A stretch of DNA of 25,703 bases from Bacteroidota bacterium (GCA_023396415.1 JAEWWJ010000110.1:1-25703); one strand, 5' to 3'. Positions 15,960-24,557 are shown, numbered from the stretch's first letter. Numbers and translations are program-made. Notes: generated by a model not told the origin, from the letters alone.

Positions 15960-16826
15960 TTACTGCCCTAGATAGGCTTTAAGCAGTCGGTTTCGCGCCG
16001 TATTCTTCAATCGGCGAATGGCTTTTTCTTTAATTTGACGAACCCTTTCGCGGGTAAGATCAAATTTTGCACCGATCTCTTCCAATGTATAGCCGTGGCT
16101 CATACCAATGCCATAATACATATTGATGACATCCCGTTCTTTTTCACTCAGCGATGCCAACGAACGTTGAATTTCGCTTCCCAACGATTCACGCATCAGC
16201 GGGTCATCGGTTTCTTCGACATCTTCCGGTACGTATTGATCTAAAAACATCACATCATCATCCACTTTTAATGGCGCATCCATGCTGATGTAGCGGGTGT
16301 TGATTTTGAGTGCTGTTTCAATTTTTGTTTCAGGGATATCAAGCGTTTCAGCAATTTCACTTAGCGAAGGGGCACGCTCAAACTGTTGCTCCAAGCGCGA
16401 TGTGGCTTTTTTAATCTTGTTCAGTGATCCCACTTGATTCAAGGGCAAACGGATTATCCGCGATTGCTCGGCCAATGCCTGAAGAATGCTTTGCCTGATC
16501 CACCAAACAGCATAAGAAATGAATTTAAAACCTCGCGTTTCATCAAAACGGCGGGCCGCTTTAATAAGGCCAAGATTCCCCTCATTGATCAGGTCGGGCA
16601 GACTTAGCCCTTGATTTTGATACTGTTTGGCAACAGAAACAACAAAACGTAAGTTGGCATTTACCAATCGTTCCAGAGCCTGTTGATCGCCGGTCCTGAT
16701 TTTTTGGGCAAGCTCTACCTCCTCATCTGCAGTGATCATGGATTCTTTACCAATGTCCTGCAGATACTTGTCCAACGAAGCAGTTTCCCTGTTCGTAATG
16801 GATTTGGTTATTTTAAGTTGCCTCAT
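15960..16826 (-). CDS. rpoD: Primary sigma factor RpoD/SigA (Bacteroidota short form)
   Basis: This 288 aa sigma-70 protein directs RNA polymerase to housekeeping promoters. The start MRQLKITKSITNRE is the typical Bacteroidota SigA N-terminus, with almost no region 1.1. Region 1.2 is about 15-50. Region 2 has ANLRFVVSVAKQYQ, LPDLINEGNLGLIKAA and the -10-binding GFKFISYAVWWIRQSI. Region 3 starts RIIRLPLNQVG. Region 4 has the helix-turn-helix TLEEIGAKFDLTRERVRQIKEKAIRRL. Clade members of this type recognise TTG/TAnnTTTG promoters, matching the elements found in this window. It ends in a strong terminator. The gene upstream (degP/htrA) is on the same strand, 184 bp away, and no clear rpoD promoter was found there. 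Confidence 0.95.
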   Translation of the reverse strand: MRQLKITKSITNRETASLDKYLQDIGKESMITADEEVELAQKIRTGDQQALERLVNANLRFVVSVAKQYQNQGLSLPDLINEGNLGLIKAARRFDETRGFKFISYAVWWIRQSILQALAEQSRIIRLPLNQVGSLNKIKKATSRLEQQFERAPSLSEIAETLDIPETKIETALKINTRYISMDAPLKVDDDVMFLDQYVPEDVEETDDPLMRESLGSEIQRSLASLSEKERDVINMYYGIGMSHGYTLEEIGAKFDLTRERVRQIKEKAIRRLKNTARNRLLKAYLGQ

Positions 16827-17010
16827 TTGTTCAAATATTTATGTAGATAATCCGTTCATTTGACATTCCTTATGTACTATTCATTCCGCATTTGCACTTT
16901 GACAATCAAGTTTGATGCGCTATAAAAAACCAACTGTTTCACCGACCCCAAAGAAAATGTCAAAAAAATGGCCAATAAAAAAAACGCAAGTTATTTAAAA
17001 TTATTCTAAA

Positions 17011-18489
17011 CTATTGTATAAATTCAAAACTTATTTTCATTCCGTTGGGATACATTCCTTGAATCCGCACTGCACGGGAGTTTTTAACTGATAAGGCACT
17101 TGCCAAGTCGCTTTTATTGTTCACTTTTACTCCATTCACTTGAAGGATGATAAAATCCTTCCCAATGCCTCCTCTTCGCAAGACTCCATCGCGTACCTCT
17201 AATACTTTCAACCCATTGGTGATGCTAAATGCTTTTTTGTCGCTTTCTTTTATGGCTTCAAAGGAAGCCCCTAAGGTTTCGTTGTAAAAAGAGTCTTCAC
17301 GTTTTTTTACGTCAGTTGTTCCATCTTGGTTACGTAATTCTACCTTTCGGGTGATGCGGTTTCCGTCTCTAAGAGATAGAAGCGTTACTTTGTCACCGGG
17401 TCTGTATTGTCCAACAGCTTCCAGCAATTGCGAAAGCGTGTTCACACTTTTACCATCCACTTCGAGGATTACATCACCCGATTTTAATCCTGCCGCCTCT
17501 GCACCGCCGTGCTCAATTACACGAGCAATATATACGCCTTTGATTTCGCTTTCTCCTGATTCCTTAGCCAGGTTTTCATCCATTTCGCGTATTTCGACAC
17601 CAAGATAAGCACGTTGTGGCTCACCAAAACGGAGAATATCATCCACAACCTTTTTGGCAATATTGCTAGGGATGGCAAAAGAATAGCCTTCGTAAACACC
17701 TGTGCGCGAGGCAATGGCCGCGTTGATTCCGATCAACTCGCCGGTGGTGTTTACCAAAGCGCCCCCACTGTTACCGCGGTTGATGACGGCATCCGTTTGA
17801 ATAAAGGAATCTACATTGGAGCCATTTCCTAATATGTTGATATTTCGCGCTTTAGCACTCACAATACCAGCAGTAACCGTGGAATTGAGGTTAAAAGGGT
17901 TTCCCACTGCCAAAACCCACTCACCGATTTTAACTTCGTCGGAATTGCCAAAAACCAAAAATGGGAGATCGTTTCCCTCCACTTTGATCAAAGCAATATC
18001 GGTTGTTGGATCAGTACCAACAATTTGAGCCTTCATCTTCCGGCGGTCATTAAAAGTGACTTCAATATTATCTGCACCTTCAACCACATGATTGTTGGTC
18101 ACAATATAGCCATCATTTGAAAGCACCACACCCGAACCAAAGCCCACTAAGCTGCGTGGGTTACCATGATGCGGGCTTCCATAAAGATACTCGCGCAAAG
18201 AGCCGAAAAAATCGTCGTAATTGTTTGATCGCTGTTTTATTTCCGTGCGAATATGCACTACTGCATTCACAGTGAGTTCGGCAGCATCAACAAAATTTAC
18301 ATCTTGAGGAACTGAGGCATATTGGGCTTTATAAATACCTACATTCTCGGGCTGCACCGTCAAACGCTCGGTAGACGCCTCAATCTTACTATTTTCACCT
18401 CCGTTAGAACCGGAAACAATAAGGTAGATTGCCAAAACAATGAAACCACCTACCAATCCATAAGCGAAATTTTTCAATCCATTTTTCAT
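17011..18489 (-). CDS. degP: DegP/HtrA-family periplasmic serine protease
   Basis: This 492 aa Do-like protease/chaperone degrades or refolds damaged envelope proteins. It has an N-terminal signal/anchor segment (FAYGLVGGFIVLAIYLIV, residues 8-25). The trypsin-like domain shows His134 (TNNHVVEGAD), Asp164 (TTDIALIKV) and Ser241 (NRGNSGGALVN). PDZ1 starts near residue 292 (YLGVEIREMD, then GGAEAAGLKSGDVILEVDGKSV). A more divergent PDZ2 covers about 395-492 (RRGGIGKDFIILQVNGVKVNN). Order and length fit HtrA/DegQ. The short loop before His134 is rich in Tyr/His/Gly (DDFFGSLREYLYGSPHH). It is divergent from dapF across 194 bp, and no -7 element was found on its own strand. Confidence 0.95.
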   Translation of the reverse strand: MKNGLKNFAYGLVGGFIVLAIYLIVSGSNGGENSKIEASTERLTVQPENVGIYKAQYASVPQDVNFVDAAELTVNAVVHIRTEIKQRSNNYDDFFGSLREYLYGSPHHGNPRSLVGFGSGVVLSNDGYIVTNNHVVEGADNIEVTFNDRRKMKAQIVGTDPTTDIALIKVEGNDLPFLVFGNSDEVKIGEWVLAVGNPFNLNSTVTAGIVSAKARNINILGNGSNVDSFIQTDAVINRGNSGGALVNTTGELIGINAAIASRTGVYEGYSFAIPSNIAKKVVDDILRFGEPQRAYLGVEIREMDENLAKESGESEIKGVYIARVIEHGGAEAAGLKSGDVILEVDGKSVNTLSQLLEAVGQYRPGDKVTLLSLRDGNRITRKVELRNQDGTTDVKKREDSFYNETLGASFEAIKESDKKAFSITNGLKVLEVRDGVLRRGGIGKDFIILQVNGVKVNNKSDLASALSVKNSRAVRIQGMYPNGMKISFEFIQ

Positions 18490-18582
18490 CGTTGCATGAT
18501 TTATTTAATACATAAACGTTTTGTTAAGCTTAAAGTTTTATTTGTGCTGTTAATTGTTGTTAATGATGAAACAGTCGCGACC

Positions 18583-18611
18583 TTGTTTCAACGAAATAAA
18601 TCATAGCTTTG
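18583..18611 (+). promoter_or_regulatory. dapF promoter, -33 and -7 elements
   Basis: TTG at 18583-18585 and TAGCTTTG at 18604-18611 are separated by 18 nt, the best full match to the Bacteroidota TTG/TAnnTTTG promoter in this window. The start would be near 18618, leaving a leader of about 65 nt before dapF. Confidence 0.65.
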
Positions 18612-18683
18612 TATCAAAAAACGAACCGCTTTTAACAAAAATCAAATTGCTTAACGTTTATTAACAGCTTCATTTTCATATCA

Positions 18684-19478
18684 ATGACACCACACAACTT
18701 CAACTTTCATAAGTACCACGGTGCTGGAAATGACTTCATTATGGTCAATCAGTTCAACTCAAAAGTGCCATTGAACCGTCAAACCATTGCTTTTTTATGT
18801 CATCGCCATCTCGGAATTGGAGCCGATGGATTGATTGTGATTGAAGCCACGCCTGCTCATGCCTTTAAAATGACCTATTTCAACTCCGATGGAAATGAAG
18901 GAAGTATGTGTGGCAATGGCGGAAGGGCAAGCATGGCGTTTGCTTTCAACGAAGGATTAATTGGGGAAACAGCCTCCTTTTTGGCTTTTGACGGTGTGCA
19001 CCAAGGTTGGGTACACAGTGTTAAAGATTCACAATTTGATATTGAAATAACAATGATAGATGTTCAACAGTTTGATTTTGAACCACAACGACTGATTGTA
19101 AACACCGGTTCTCCACATTTTGTGACCATTGTCAACAATTTGAAAGCTATTGACGTGGTAACAAACGGACGCTCCATACGAAACAGCGAAAGCTTTCGTA
19201 AGGAAGGAATCAACGTTAATTTTCTGGAAATTAATGAAGGAATAGCTCATTTACGAACCTACGAAAGAGGCGTTGAAGATGAAACGCTTTCATGCGGAAC
19301 CGGAGTAACAGCAGCAGCCATAGCGGTTGCACTACAAACTGGAAAAGAAGCAATTACTATCAATACATTAGGCGGAACCTTAGATGTGAACTTAAAAAAA
19401 ACCGATCAAGGGTTTACTGACATTCGATTGCGAGGACCGGTAACCTCGGTTTTCAGCGGCAATATTTCCATTGCCTAA
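18684..19478 (+). CDS. dapF: Diaminopimelate epimerase
   Basis: DapF interconverts LL- and meso-diaminopimelate, the precursor of lysine and of peptidoglycan cross-links. The 264 aa protein opens with FHKYHGAGNDFIMV, then GIGADGLI, and has the two catalytic cysteines: Cys76 in NEGSMCGNGGRA and Cys204 in TLSCGTGVTAAA. Other family signatures are NTGSPHFV, GINVNF and RTYERGVEDETL. Length and motifs are normal. The start is supported by the promoter about 65 nt upstream and by absence of a better upstream ATG. Next comes a GNAT gene 125 bp away that appears to have its own -7 element. Confidence 0.97.
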   Translation: MTPHNFNFHKYHGAGNDFIMVNQFNSKVPLNRQTIAFLCHRHLGIGADGLIVIEATPAHAFKMTYFNSDGNEGSMCGNGGRASMAFAFNEGLIGETASFLAFDGVHQGWVHSVKDSQFDIEITMIDVQQFDFEPQRLIVNTGSPHFVTIVNNLKAIDVVTNGRSIRNSESFRKEGINVNFLEINEGIAHLRTYERGVEDETLSCGTGVTAAAIAVALQTGKEAITINTLGGTLDVNLKKTDQGFTDIRLRGPVTSVFSGNISIA

Positions 19479-19578
19479 TTATACTTCACAAAAACGAATA
19501 AAAAGATTTATCGGACTGATTTTATCCGCAAAAGCAGTTCATACAAAGGATTCTCTATCAAAAAGACGGTTTTTTTTG

Positions 19579-19586
19579 TAATTTAG
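19579..19586 (+). promoter_or_regulatory. Probable -7 element upstream of the GNAT gene
   Basis: TAATTTAG, one base off TAnnTTTG, follows a T-run and sits 18 nt before the ATG at 19604. The position is right for a short-leader Bacteroidota promoter. Confidence 0.4.
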
Positions 19587-19603
19587 CACCCAAGAAAGTG
19601 GCC

Positions 19604-20143
19604 ATGTTTGCAAAAGATAATGAATTGTATTTGAGAGCTGTTGAGCCTGCCGACAGCAAATTGCTTTATGAATGGGAAAACGATCTCAGTTTATGGCAGG
19701 TGAGCGAACGTTTTGCTCCACTTTCACATTTTGAAATTGAACAGTTTATTTTGAATAATCAAGACCTATTTGCCAATAAACAACTTCGCTTGATGATAGA
19801 CATTCAAACATCAAACCACTCATTATCAATTGGAACTGTTGACATTTATGACTTAGACCTCTACCACCAAAGGGCCGGAATCGGAATCCTCATTGATGCG
19901 CCCTATCGAAACAAAGGATACGCACGCCGGGCCATGATTTTGACCCAAAACTATTGTTTCAAGGTGTTAAAACTACACCAAGTGTATGGATTGATTGCTG
20001 CTGACAACCAAGCCAGTCTGAAATTGTTTTCGTCGTTAAACTATACAGAAACAGCAAAAAAAACCGATTGGCTTAAAAAAGATGACGGGTTTATTGATCA
20101 ATATCAATTTCAGTTGCACCAACCAGAAAAAAAGTCAAAGTAA
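19604..20143 (+). CDS. GNAT-family N-acetyltransferase
   Basis: This 179 aa protein resembles RimJ/RimL/SpeG-type GNAT acetyltransferases, which move acetyl from acetyl-CoA to an amine. The N-terminus LYLRAVEPADSKLLYEWEND is characteristic. The acetyl-CoA binding region is AGIGILIDAPYRNKGYARRAM (split as AGIGILIDA and YRNKGYARRAM), followed by the C-terminal VYGLIAADNQASLKLFSSLNY segment. I prefer the ATG at 19604; an in-frame GTG two codons upstream would add only Met-Ala. The stop is 2 nt before mltG, so the two are co-transcribed, with the phosphomutase and TPR lipoprotein probably following. The acceptor cannot be told from sequence; ribosomal-protein N-termini, polyamines or small amines are all possible. 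Confidence 0.88.
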   Translation: MFAKDNELYLRAVEPADSKLLYEWENDLSLWQVSERFAPLSHFEIEQFILNNQDLFANKQLRLMIDIQTSNHSLSIGTVDIYDLDLYHQRAGIGILIDAPYRNKGYARRAMILTQNYCFKVLKLHQVYGLIAADNQASLKLFSSLNYTETAKKTDWLKKDDGFIDQYQFQLHQPEKKSK

Positions 20144-20145
20144 GC

Positions 20146-21234
20146 ATGAGCAATTACCACAACAGATACGGCAATCCAAGTATGAGGAGAAAAAGCAAAG
20201 TGCGTAAAAGATTCATTTTTACATCTTTAGTTATTTTGACCTTGTCAATAGTGATTGGAGCTTGGAAGCTCAACAGTTTGTTTTTCAAACCCAATGTTTG
20301 GACATTCGACAAGCAAACCACCGAGCTTTTTATTCCAACCGGCACTGATTTTAACGCTTTAAAAGAAATACTGTTCAAAAACGGATTGGTGATTCGTCGC
20401 AACGATTTTGTGCTTGTAAGCGAATGGATGAAATTTGACAAACTCATTAAACCAGGACACTACCTGATTGAGGATGGATGGAGTAATTATAAACTAATCA
20501 GACTCTTACGCTCAGGAGCGCAAAAACCTGTTTCGGTTACATTTAACAATTTGCGTGATATTTATCAACTTTCAGGTCGTGTAGCAAAACAAATTGAAGC
20601 CGACTCCACGTCAATTGTTCAACTTTTAACTGACAGTACTTACATCTCCTTTTTAGGCTACAACAAACAAACCATTCCTGCCTTGTTTTTGCCCAACACT
20701 TACGAGTTTTATTGGACCAGCACTGCCGAAGAGTTTGTTTCGCGAATGTTTCAGGAAAAGCAGAAATTTTGGACAGAAGAGCGGCTGCAAAAGGCTAAAG
20801 CATTAAACCTGAATCCTATAGAAGTTTCAACTTTGGCTTCTATCATTGACAAAGAAACCAACAAAGACAGTGAAAAAGCCACCATAGCCGGTGTTTATCT
20901 TAACCGATTAAAATATGGATGGCGTTTGCAGGCCGACCCCACCTTGGTGTTTGCTGCCGGCGATTTTGAAATCCGAAGGGTACTCGACATTCATAAAACC
21001 ATCGTTTCACCCTATAACACCTATCAAAATCCGGGGCTTCCGCCCGGCCCTATTTGCATTCCCTCCATCGCATCCCTCAACGCGGTGCTTAACCCTGAAA
21101 ATCATCGGTATTTCTATTTTTGTGCCAAAGATGATCTTTCGGGCTACCACGCTTTTGCCGAATCCTATGAGAAACACGAAGTGAACGCGTGGAAATATAG
21201 AAAGGCCCTCGACAGAATGAATATTAAAAACTAA
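20146..21234 (+). CDS. mltG: Endolytic murein transglycosylase MltG
   Basis: MltG (YceG) cleaves nascent glycan strands in the membrane and is thought to end their growth. The 362 aa protein has a basic cytoplasmic tail (RRKSKVRKR), one TM helix at about residues 23-42, then a LysM-like region (FIPTGTDFNALKEIL), the KPGHYLIEDGWSNYKLIRLLRSG turn, and the catalytic domain. The conserved Glu is in ASIIDKETNKD (Glu237), followed by VYLNRLKYGWRLQADPTL, SPYNTYQNPGLPPGPICIPSIASL and FYFCAKDDLSGYHAFA. All are typical. It starts 2 nt after the acetyltransferase stop and ends 5 nt before the phosphohexomutase. Confidence 0.96.
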   Translation: MSNYHNRYGNPSMRRKSKVRKRFIFTSLVILTLSIVIGAWKLNSLFFKPNVWTFDKQTTELFIPTGTDFNALKEILFKNGLVIRRNDFVLVSEWMKFDKLIKPGHYLIEDGWSNYKLIRLLRSGAQKPVSVTFNNLRDIYQLSGRVAKQIEADSTSIVQLLTDSTYISFLGYNKQTIPALFLPNTYEFYWTSTAEEFVSRMFQEKQKFWTEERLQKAKALNLNPIEVSTLASIIDKETNKDSEKATIAGVYLNRLKYGWRLQADPTLVFAAGDFEIRRVLDIHKTIVSPYNTYQNPGLPPGPICIPSIASLNAVLNPENHRYFYFCAKDDLSGYHAFAESYEKHEVNAWKYRKALDRMNIKN

Positions 21235-21239
21235 AAAAG

Positions 21240-22583
21240 ATGAAAGCATTCAAAGCTTATGATATAAGAGGCGTTTGGAACGTTGATTTTAACGCCGACG
21301 ACGTGTATAAAATTGGTTTCTTTTTGCCCGAATTGCTATCTGCGAAAACCATTCTCGTTGGTCGTGATATACGACATTCCTCCGATACGATTTTCGAGGC
21401 CCTTAGCAAAGGCATCACTGATGCAGGTGCCAATGTGTCTGACGCCGGTCTCACAACAACACCGTTAATTTATTGGGCTACAGGAAATTATAATTACGAA
21501 GGATCGGTAATGATCACCGCCTCGCACAACCCCAAAGACCACAACGGACTAAAAATTTCGAGGGCTGATGTTGTTCCCGTCGGCTACGATTCGGGGCTTC
21601 AACAATTAGAAAATTGGATCGAAAACAAAGAGATTCACGTGAGTAAGCCAAAAGGCAAAATCAATACCGTTGATCTCTCAAAGGATTATATTCACTACCT
21701 TAAAAAATATGTTGTTAATTACGATAATATCCGCTTTGGCGTGGATTGCAGCAATGGCATGGCTTCGTTATTTATTAAGCAATTAATTGGTAATCAAGCC
21801 TATTACATCAATGATATTGCTGACGGCAATTTTCCCGGACACGAGCCCAACCCCTTGGAACACGAAAATCAAGAGCAAATCAAGCAATTGGTCATTAACA
21901 GACAATGCGATTTTGGGGTTATTTTTGATGGCGATGCCGATAGGGTAATGTTTATTGACGAAAACGGTCGTTTTGTATCACCCGATCTGATTATCGCCCT
22001 AATGGGTCACTACTTTTTTGAATATAAAGGATTGAAAGGACGCGTTTTACAAGACATCAGAAGCTCGCGCGCTGTGGCATCCTACCTCGAACAGTTTGGT
22101 GCTACAGTTGAAACTTGGAGGGTTGGCAGAGCTTATGGTGCAGCCAAGCTGAGAGAAATTGATGGTCTTTTTGGTGGTGAGCTGGCCGGTCATTATTATT
22201 TCCGCGACTTTTACTATTCCGATTCGGGATTGGTGGCCGCACTCATCGTCCTCGATCTGTTAAATACCTTCAAAGGCTCGGGCTTTTCACTCTCACAACT
22301 TATTCGCAATATCACTCCTTATTATAATAGTGGAGAAATTAATTTTAAAGTAACCCAAAAAAAGCAAGCAATGGATGCTTTGGTAGACCATTATAAGCAG
22401 AAAGAAGCACCCGAGCAGTTTCTCGATTTTGATGGTTACAGATTGGATTATCCCGATTTTTGGTTCAATGTAAGGCCTTCCAACACCGAACCATACCTGC
22501 GTTTTATTGCTGAAGCAAAAAGTCAGGACAAATTGGCAGAAATTACCGAAACTGCCACCCAAATTATAAATAAATTTCATTAA
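21240..22583 (+). CDS. manB: Phosphomannomutase/phosphoglucomutase
   Basis: This 447 aa alpha-D-phosphohexomutase interconverts sugar 1- and 6-phosphates for envelope or capsule sugar synthesis. It opens with FKAYDIRG, has the phosphoserine loop MITASHNPKDHNG (Ser95), the Mg-binding DGDADR (Asp230-Arg235), the sugar-binding GGELAGH (312-318) and the C-terminal phosphate-binding RPSNTEPYLR. The order and length are those of bacterial PMM/PGM. Substrate choice (mannose or glucose phosphate) cannot be decided by eye; the symbol is therefore tentative. It begins 5 nt after mltG and ends 3 nt before the TPR lipoprotein, so all four genes appear to be one transcript. Confidence 0.93.
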   Translation: MKAFKAYDIRGVWNVDFNADDVYKIGFFLPELLSAKTILVGRDIRHSSDTIFEALSKGITDAGANVSDAGLTTTPLIYWATGNYNYEGSVMITASHNPKDHNGLKISRADVVPVGYDSGLQQLENWIENKEIHVSKPKGKINTVDLSKDYIHYLKKYVVNYDNIRFGVDCSNGMASLFIKQLIGNQAYYINDIADGNFPGHEPNPLEHENQEQIKQLVINRQCDFGVIFDGDADRVMFIDENGRFVSPDLIIALMGHYFFEYKGLKGRVLQDIRSSRAVASYLEQFGATVETWRVGRAYGAAKLREIDGLFGGELAGHYYFRDFYYSDSGLVAALIVLDLLNTFKGSGFSLSQLIRNITPYYNSGEINFKVTQKKQAMDALVDHYKQKEAPEQFLDFDGYRLDYPDFWFNVRPSNTEPYLRFIAEAKSQDKLAEITETATQIINKFH

Positions 22584-22586
22584 GAC

Positions 22587-23039
22587 ATGCAAAACAGTAT
22601 CGTGAACAAGTTAAGCCGAGGCCATTCGGCAGCTTTTCGTATTTATATCATTGGAATTTTGTTTATTGGTTTTAGCTATGGTTGTGGCCCTAACGAAAAT
22701 AAATCGAATGAACATCTTCAATTGGGGATTGATAAAATTTTCGCGGCCCGCCATCAAGAAGCCCTTGAGGAATTCAACAAAGCCATAAAATACAATCCTG
22801 AATCATCTGAAGCGTATTACTATCGGGGTGCTTGCAAAAGAAACCTAAAAGACATTGACGGCTCCATTGAAGACTACAAAAAATCAATTGAACTCGATCC
22901 CAACTATGCTGAGCCATATTTTAGCCTCGGTTTGCTCTATGATTACCTGCAAGACCGCTCGTTGGCTTGCTTTTATTACCGTAAAGCTGAGGCTTTAGGA
23001 CGACCCAATACAGATGAATATACCCGCTGGTGTAATTAA
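22587..23039 (+). CDS. TPR-repeat putative lipoprotein
   Basis: This 150 aa protein has a long N-region, a hydrophobic segment (IYIIGILFIGFSYG) and Cys33 in a lipobox-like SYGC, so it is probably a lipoprotein, although Tyr at -2 is unusual. About residues 40-140 form three TPR units: FAARHQEALEEFNKAIKYNP, then AYYYRGACKRNLKDIDGSIEDYKKSIELDP, then PYFSLGLLYDYLQDRSLACFYYRKAEALG (each given in part). TPRs mediate protein-protein contacts. It follows the phosphohexomutase by 3 nt as the last gene of that run. Partner unknown. Confidence 0.85.
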   Translation: MQNSIVNKLSRGHSAAFRIYIIGILFIGFSYGCGPNENKSNEHLQLGIDKIFAARHQEALEEFNKAIKYNPESSEAYYYRGACKRNLKDIDGSIEDYKKSIELDPNYAEPYFSLGLLYDYLQDRSLACFYYRKAEALGRPNTDEYTRWCN

Positions 23040-23087
23040 AAGCACGTTGATTTCCAATATTTTAAGTAGAAAACAACTGCTTTAGAG

Positions 23088-23522
23088 CTATTTTTTTGCT
23101 TGTTTACCTTTCACCTGTCCGTCAGGCATTACTGAAAAGAGTGTCAAAAAGTCCGACTTGTCAGGACTTTCCAAACATTCCATAATCTTGGCTTTAAATT
23201 TCCAGCAAGTCATTTGTCGCATTTCCAATTGCCGCGACAGTTCATAAGTTGAAATAGACGGCTGTTCGCAAACGATTTTAGCCAAAGCGATGGCATCGCT
23301 TAGTGGCATCTTGCAGCGATGAAAAATTGTATGGGCCGTAGCCGATTCCTCTGATTTACAGCGGGTGCAACGGCGCGAATAGGGTTTCTTTCCCTTGCAA
23401 TAGTTGGTGTTTCCACACTTTTTACATACAAATCCGTTGCTCCATTTGCAGTCGGCCAATAGTTTAAGGTAGTGGCTCTCTTCGTCCTTCGTGTGTTCTT
23501 CGTTTAAAATCATCTCATCCAT
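23088..23522 (-). CDS. Stand-alone transposase-type zinc-ribbon protein
   Basis: This 144 aa protein matches the N-terminal zinc-ribbon of IS1595/ISXO2-type transposases: CKWSNGFVCKKCGNTNYCKGKKPYSRRC is the region (residues 25-52), with zinc ligands Cys33, Cys36, Cys52 and Cys55, followed by TAHTIFHRCKMPLSDAIALA. A helix-turn-helix-like stretch (STYELSRQLEMRQMTCWKFK) comes next, and the protein then ends. The DDE catalytic domain is absent, and no terminal inverted repeats or downstream remnant were seen, so this is either a truncated element or a domesticated DNA-binding protein. Bacteroidota genomes often carry such stand-alone proteins (from memory). It has its own -7 element at 23563-23570. 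Some upstream codons (MDEMILNEEH) may not be translated. Confidence 0.8.
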   Translation of the reverse strand: MDEMILNEEHTKDEESHYLKLLADCKWSNGFVCKKCGNTNYCKGKKPYSRRCTRCKSEESATAHTIFHRCKMPLSDAIALAKIVCEQPSISTYELSRQLEMRQMTCWKFKAKIMECLESPDKSDFLTLFSVMPDGQVKGKQAKK

Positions 23523-23562
23523 AATACTTTATTCAGCATCCGATTTTGGCATAAATTTTGAA

Positions 23563-23570
23563 CAAAGTTA
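23563..23570 (-). promoter_or_regulatory. -7 promoter element of the zinc-ribbon gene
   Basis: On the minus strand this reads TAACTTTG (TAnnTTTG), 41 nt before the ATG at 23522. A plus-strand -7 element lies at 23603-23610, so the two promoters are divergent and closely spaced. Confidence 0.5.
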
Positions 23571-23602
23571 ACAAAAGTGATAATGAAGCGATTTATTTTT
23601 TT

Positions 23603-23610
23603 TATTTTTG
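23603..23610 (+). promoter_or_regulatory. -7 promoter element of the thioredoxin pair
   Basis: TATTTTTG (TAnnTTTG) after an AT-rich tract, 27 nt before the ATG at 23637. Confidence 0.5.
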
Positions 23611-23636
23611 CCTCAAATTAATTCCCAAACCCTATC

Positions 23637-24122
23637 ATGATTAGAAACATTTTCCTTGCCTTATCCTCCCTCATCATTTTGACAACTGCCTGTTCAAGCA
23701 CCACAGGAGAGCAAACTGAAAAAAAAGACACCGAAAAAACCGTAGCCGGAAAGAGCGGTGCTGTTGAATACCTCACCTATGACACTTTCATTTCAAAAGT
23801 GTGGAATTTTGAAGAAAATCCACAAAACTTTGTTTTTGTCGGAGATGTGCCTGCTATCGTTGATTTTTATGCCGACTGGTGTGCCCCATGCAAACGCATT
23901 GCCCCTATCATGGACAAATTGGCCAAAGAATACGATGGCAAATTAAAGGTTTACAAAATTGATGTGGACAAAGAACAAAAACTTGCCGGTGTTTTTCAAG
24001 TAAGGAGCATCCCAAGCATTTTGTTCATCCCCAAAACCGGTCAGCCGATGATGCAAGCCGGTGCATTAACCGAAGAAACATATCGTCAAATTATTGACGA
24101 ACAATTAATTAACAAGAAATAA
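23637..24122 (+). CDS. Lipoprotein thioredoxin
   Basis: This 161 aa protein has a lipoprotein signal (IRNIFLALSSLIILTTAC, lipobox TTAC with Cys19), then a short K/E/T-rich tether and a thioredoxin domain at about 44-161. The active site is WCAPC (81-85) after VDFYAD, with the cis-Pro in RSIPSILF and the usual VYKIDVDKE strand. It should be a membrane-anchored thiol-disulfide exchange protein facing the periplasm, perhaps acting as a reductase or in oxidative folding. The domain aligns along its length with the cytoplasmic thioredoxin 29 bp downstream, including an unusual shared N-terminal segment (KVWNFEEN versus KVFNFEKN), so the two are tandem duplicates. Confidence 0.92.
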   Translation: MIRNIFLALSSLIILTTACSSTTGEQTEKKDTEKTVAGKSGAVEYLTYDTFISKVWNFEENPQNFVFVGDVPAIVDFYADWCAPCKRIAPIMDKLAKEYDGKLKVYKIDVDKEQKLAGVFQVRSIPSILFIPKTGQPMMQAGALTEETYRQIIDEQLINKK

Positions 24123-24151
24123 ACACTATCCTCTATCAAAAAACGATTCTC

Positions 24152-24505
24152 ATGGAACATTTAACAAAAGAAACATTCTTAGAAAAAGTTTTCAATTTCG
24201 AAAAAAATAGCGACTGGAAATTTGAGGGAAAACTTCCTTGTCTGATTGACTTTTACGCTGATTGGTGTCAACCCTGCAAAATGGTTGCCCCCATCCTCGA
24301 AGAACTTTCAAAAGAATACGAAGGAAAAATAAACATCTATAAAGTTGATACTGAAGACCAAACCGAGCTAGCCGCTGCCTTTGGTATTAGAAGCATCCCG
24401 TCTTTACTGTTTTGCCCCGCCGAAGGTCAGCCTCAAATGGCAATGGGTGCACTACCCAAAGAATCTTTGCGCGAAGCCATTAACGATGTTTTGTTAAAAA
24501 ACTAA
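24152..24505 (+). CDS. trx: Thioredoxin
   Basis: This 117 aa cytoplasmic thioredoxin has no signal peptide. The active site is WCQPC (38-42; Gln replaces the usual Gly), following LIDFYAD. The cis-Pro motif is RSIPSLLF and the end is helical (KESLREAINDVLL). A short N-terminal extension (LTKETFLEKVFNFEKN) is shared with the lipoprotein paralogue upstream. It is probably co-transcribed with that gene and is followed by a strong terminator, making a two-gene unit. Its redox partner may be thioredoxin reductase, not present in this window. Confidence 0.93.
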   Translation: MEHLTKETFLEKVFNFEKNSDWKFEGKLPCLIDFYADWCQPCKMVAPILEELSKEYEGKINIYKVDTEDQTELAAAFGIRSIPSLLFCPAEGQPQMAMGALPKESLREAINDVLLKN

Positions 24506-24522
24506 GGCCTCAATAACCGTAT

Positions 24523-24557
24523 AAAAAAGCAGCTTCTTGTGGAAGCTGCTTTTTTTT
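24523..24557 (+). terminator. Intrinsic terminator of the thioredoxin pair
   Basis: A perfect stem GCAGCTTC / GAAGCTGC (24529-24536 and 24542-24549) with a 5-nt loop and flanking A- and T-runs (24550-24557), 17 nt after the thioredoxin stop. Confidence 0.92.

Noticed and set aside
23088..23522. Complete insertion sequence
   Set aside because: No DDE domain, terminal inverted repeats or target-site duplication seen around the gene.
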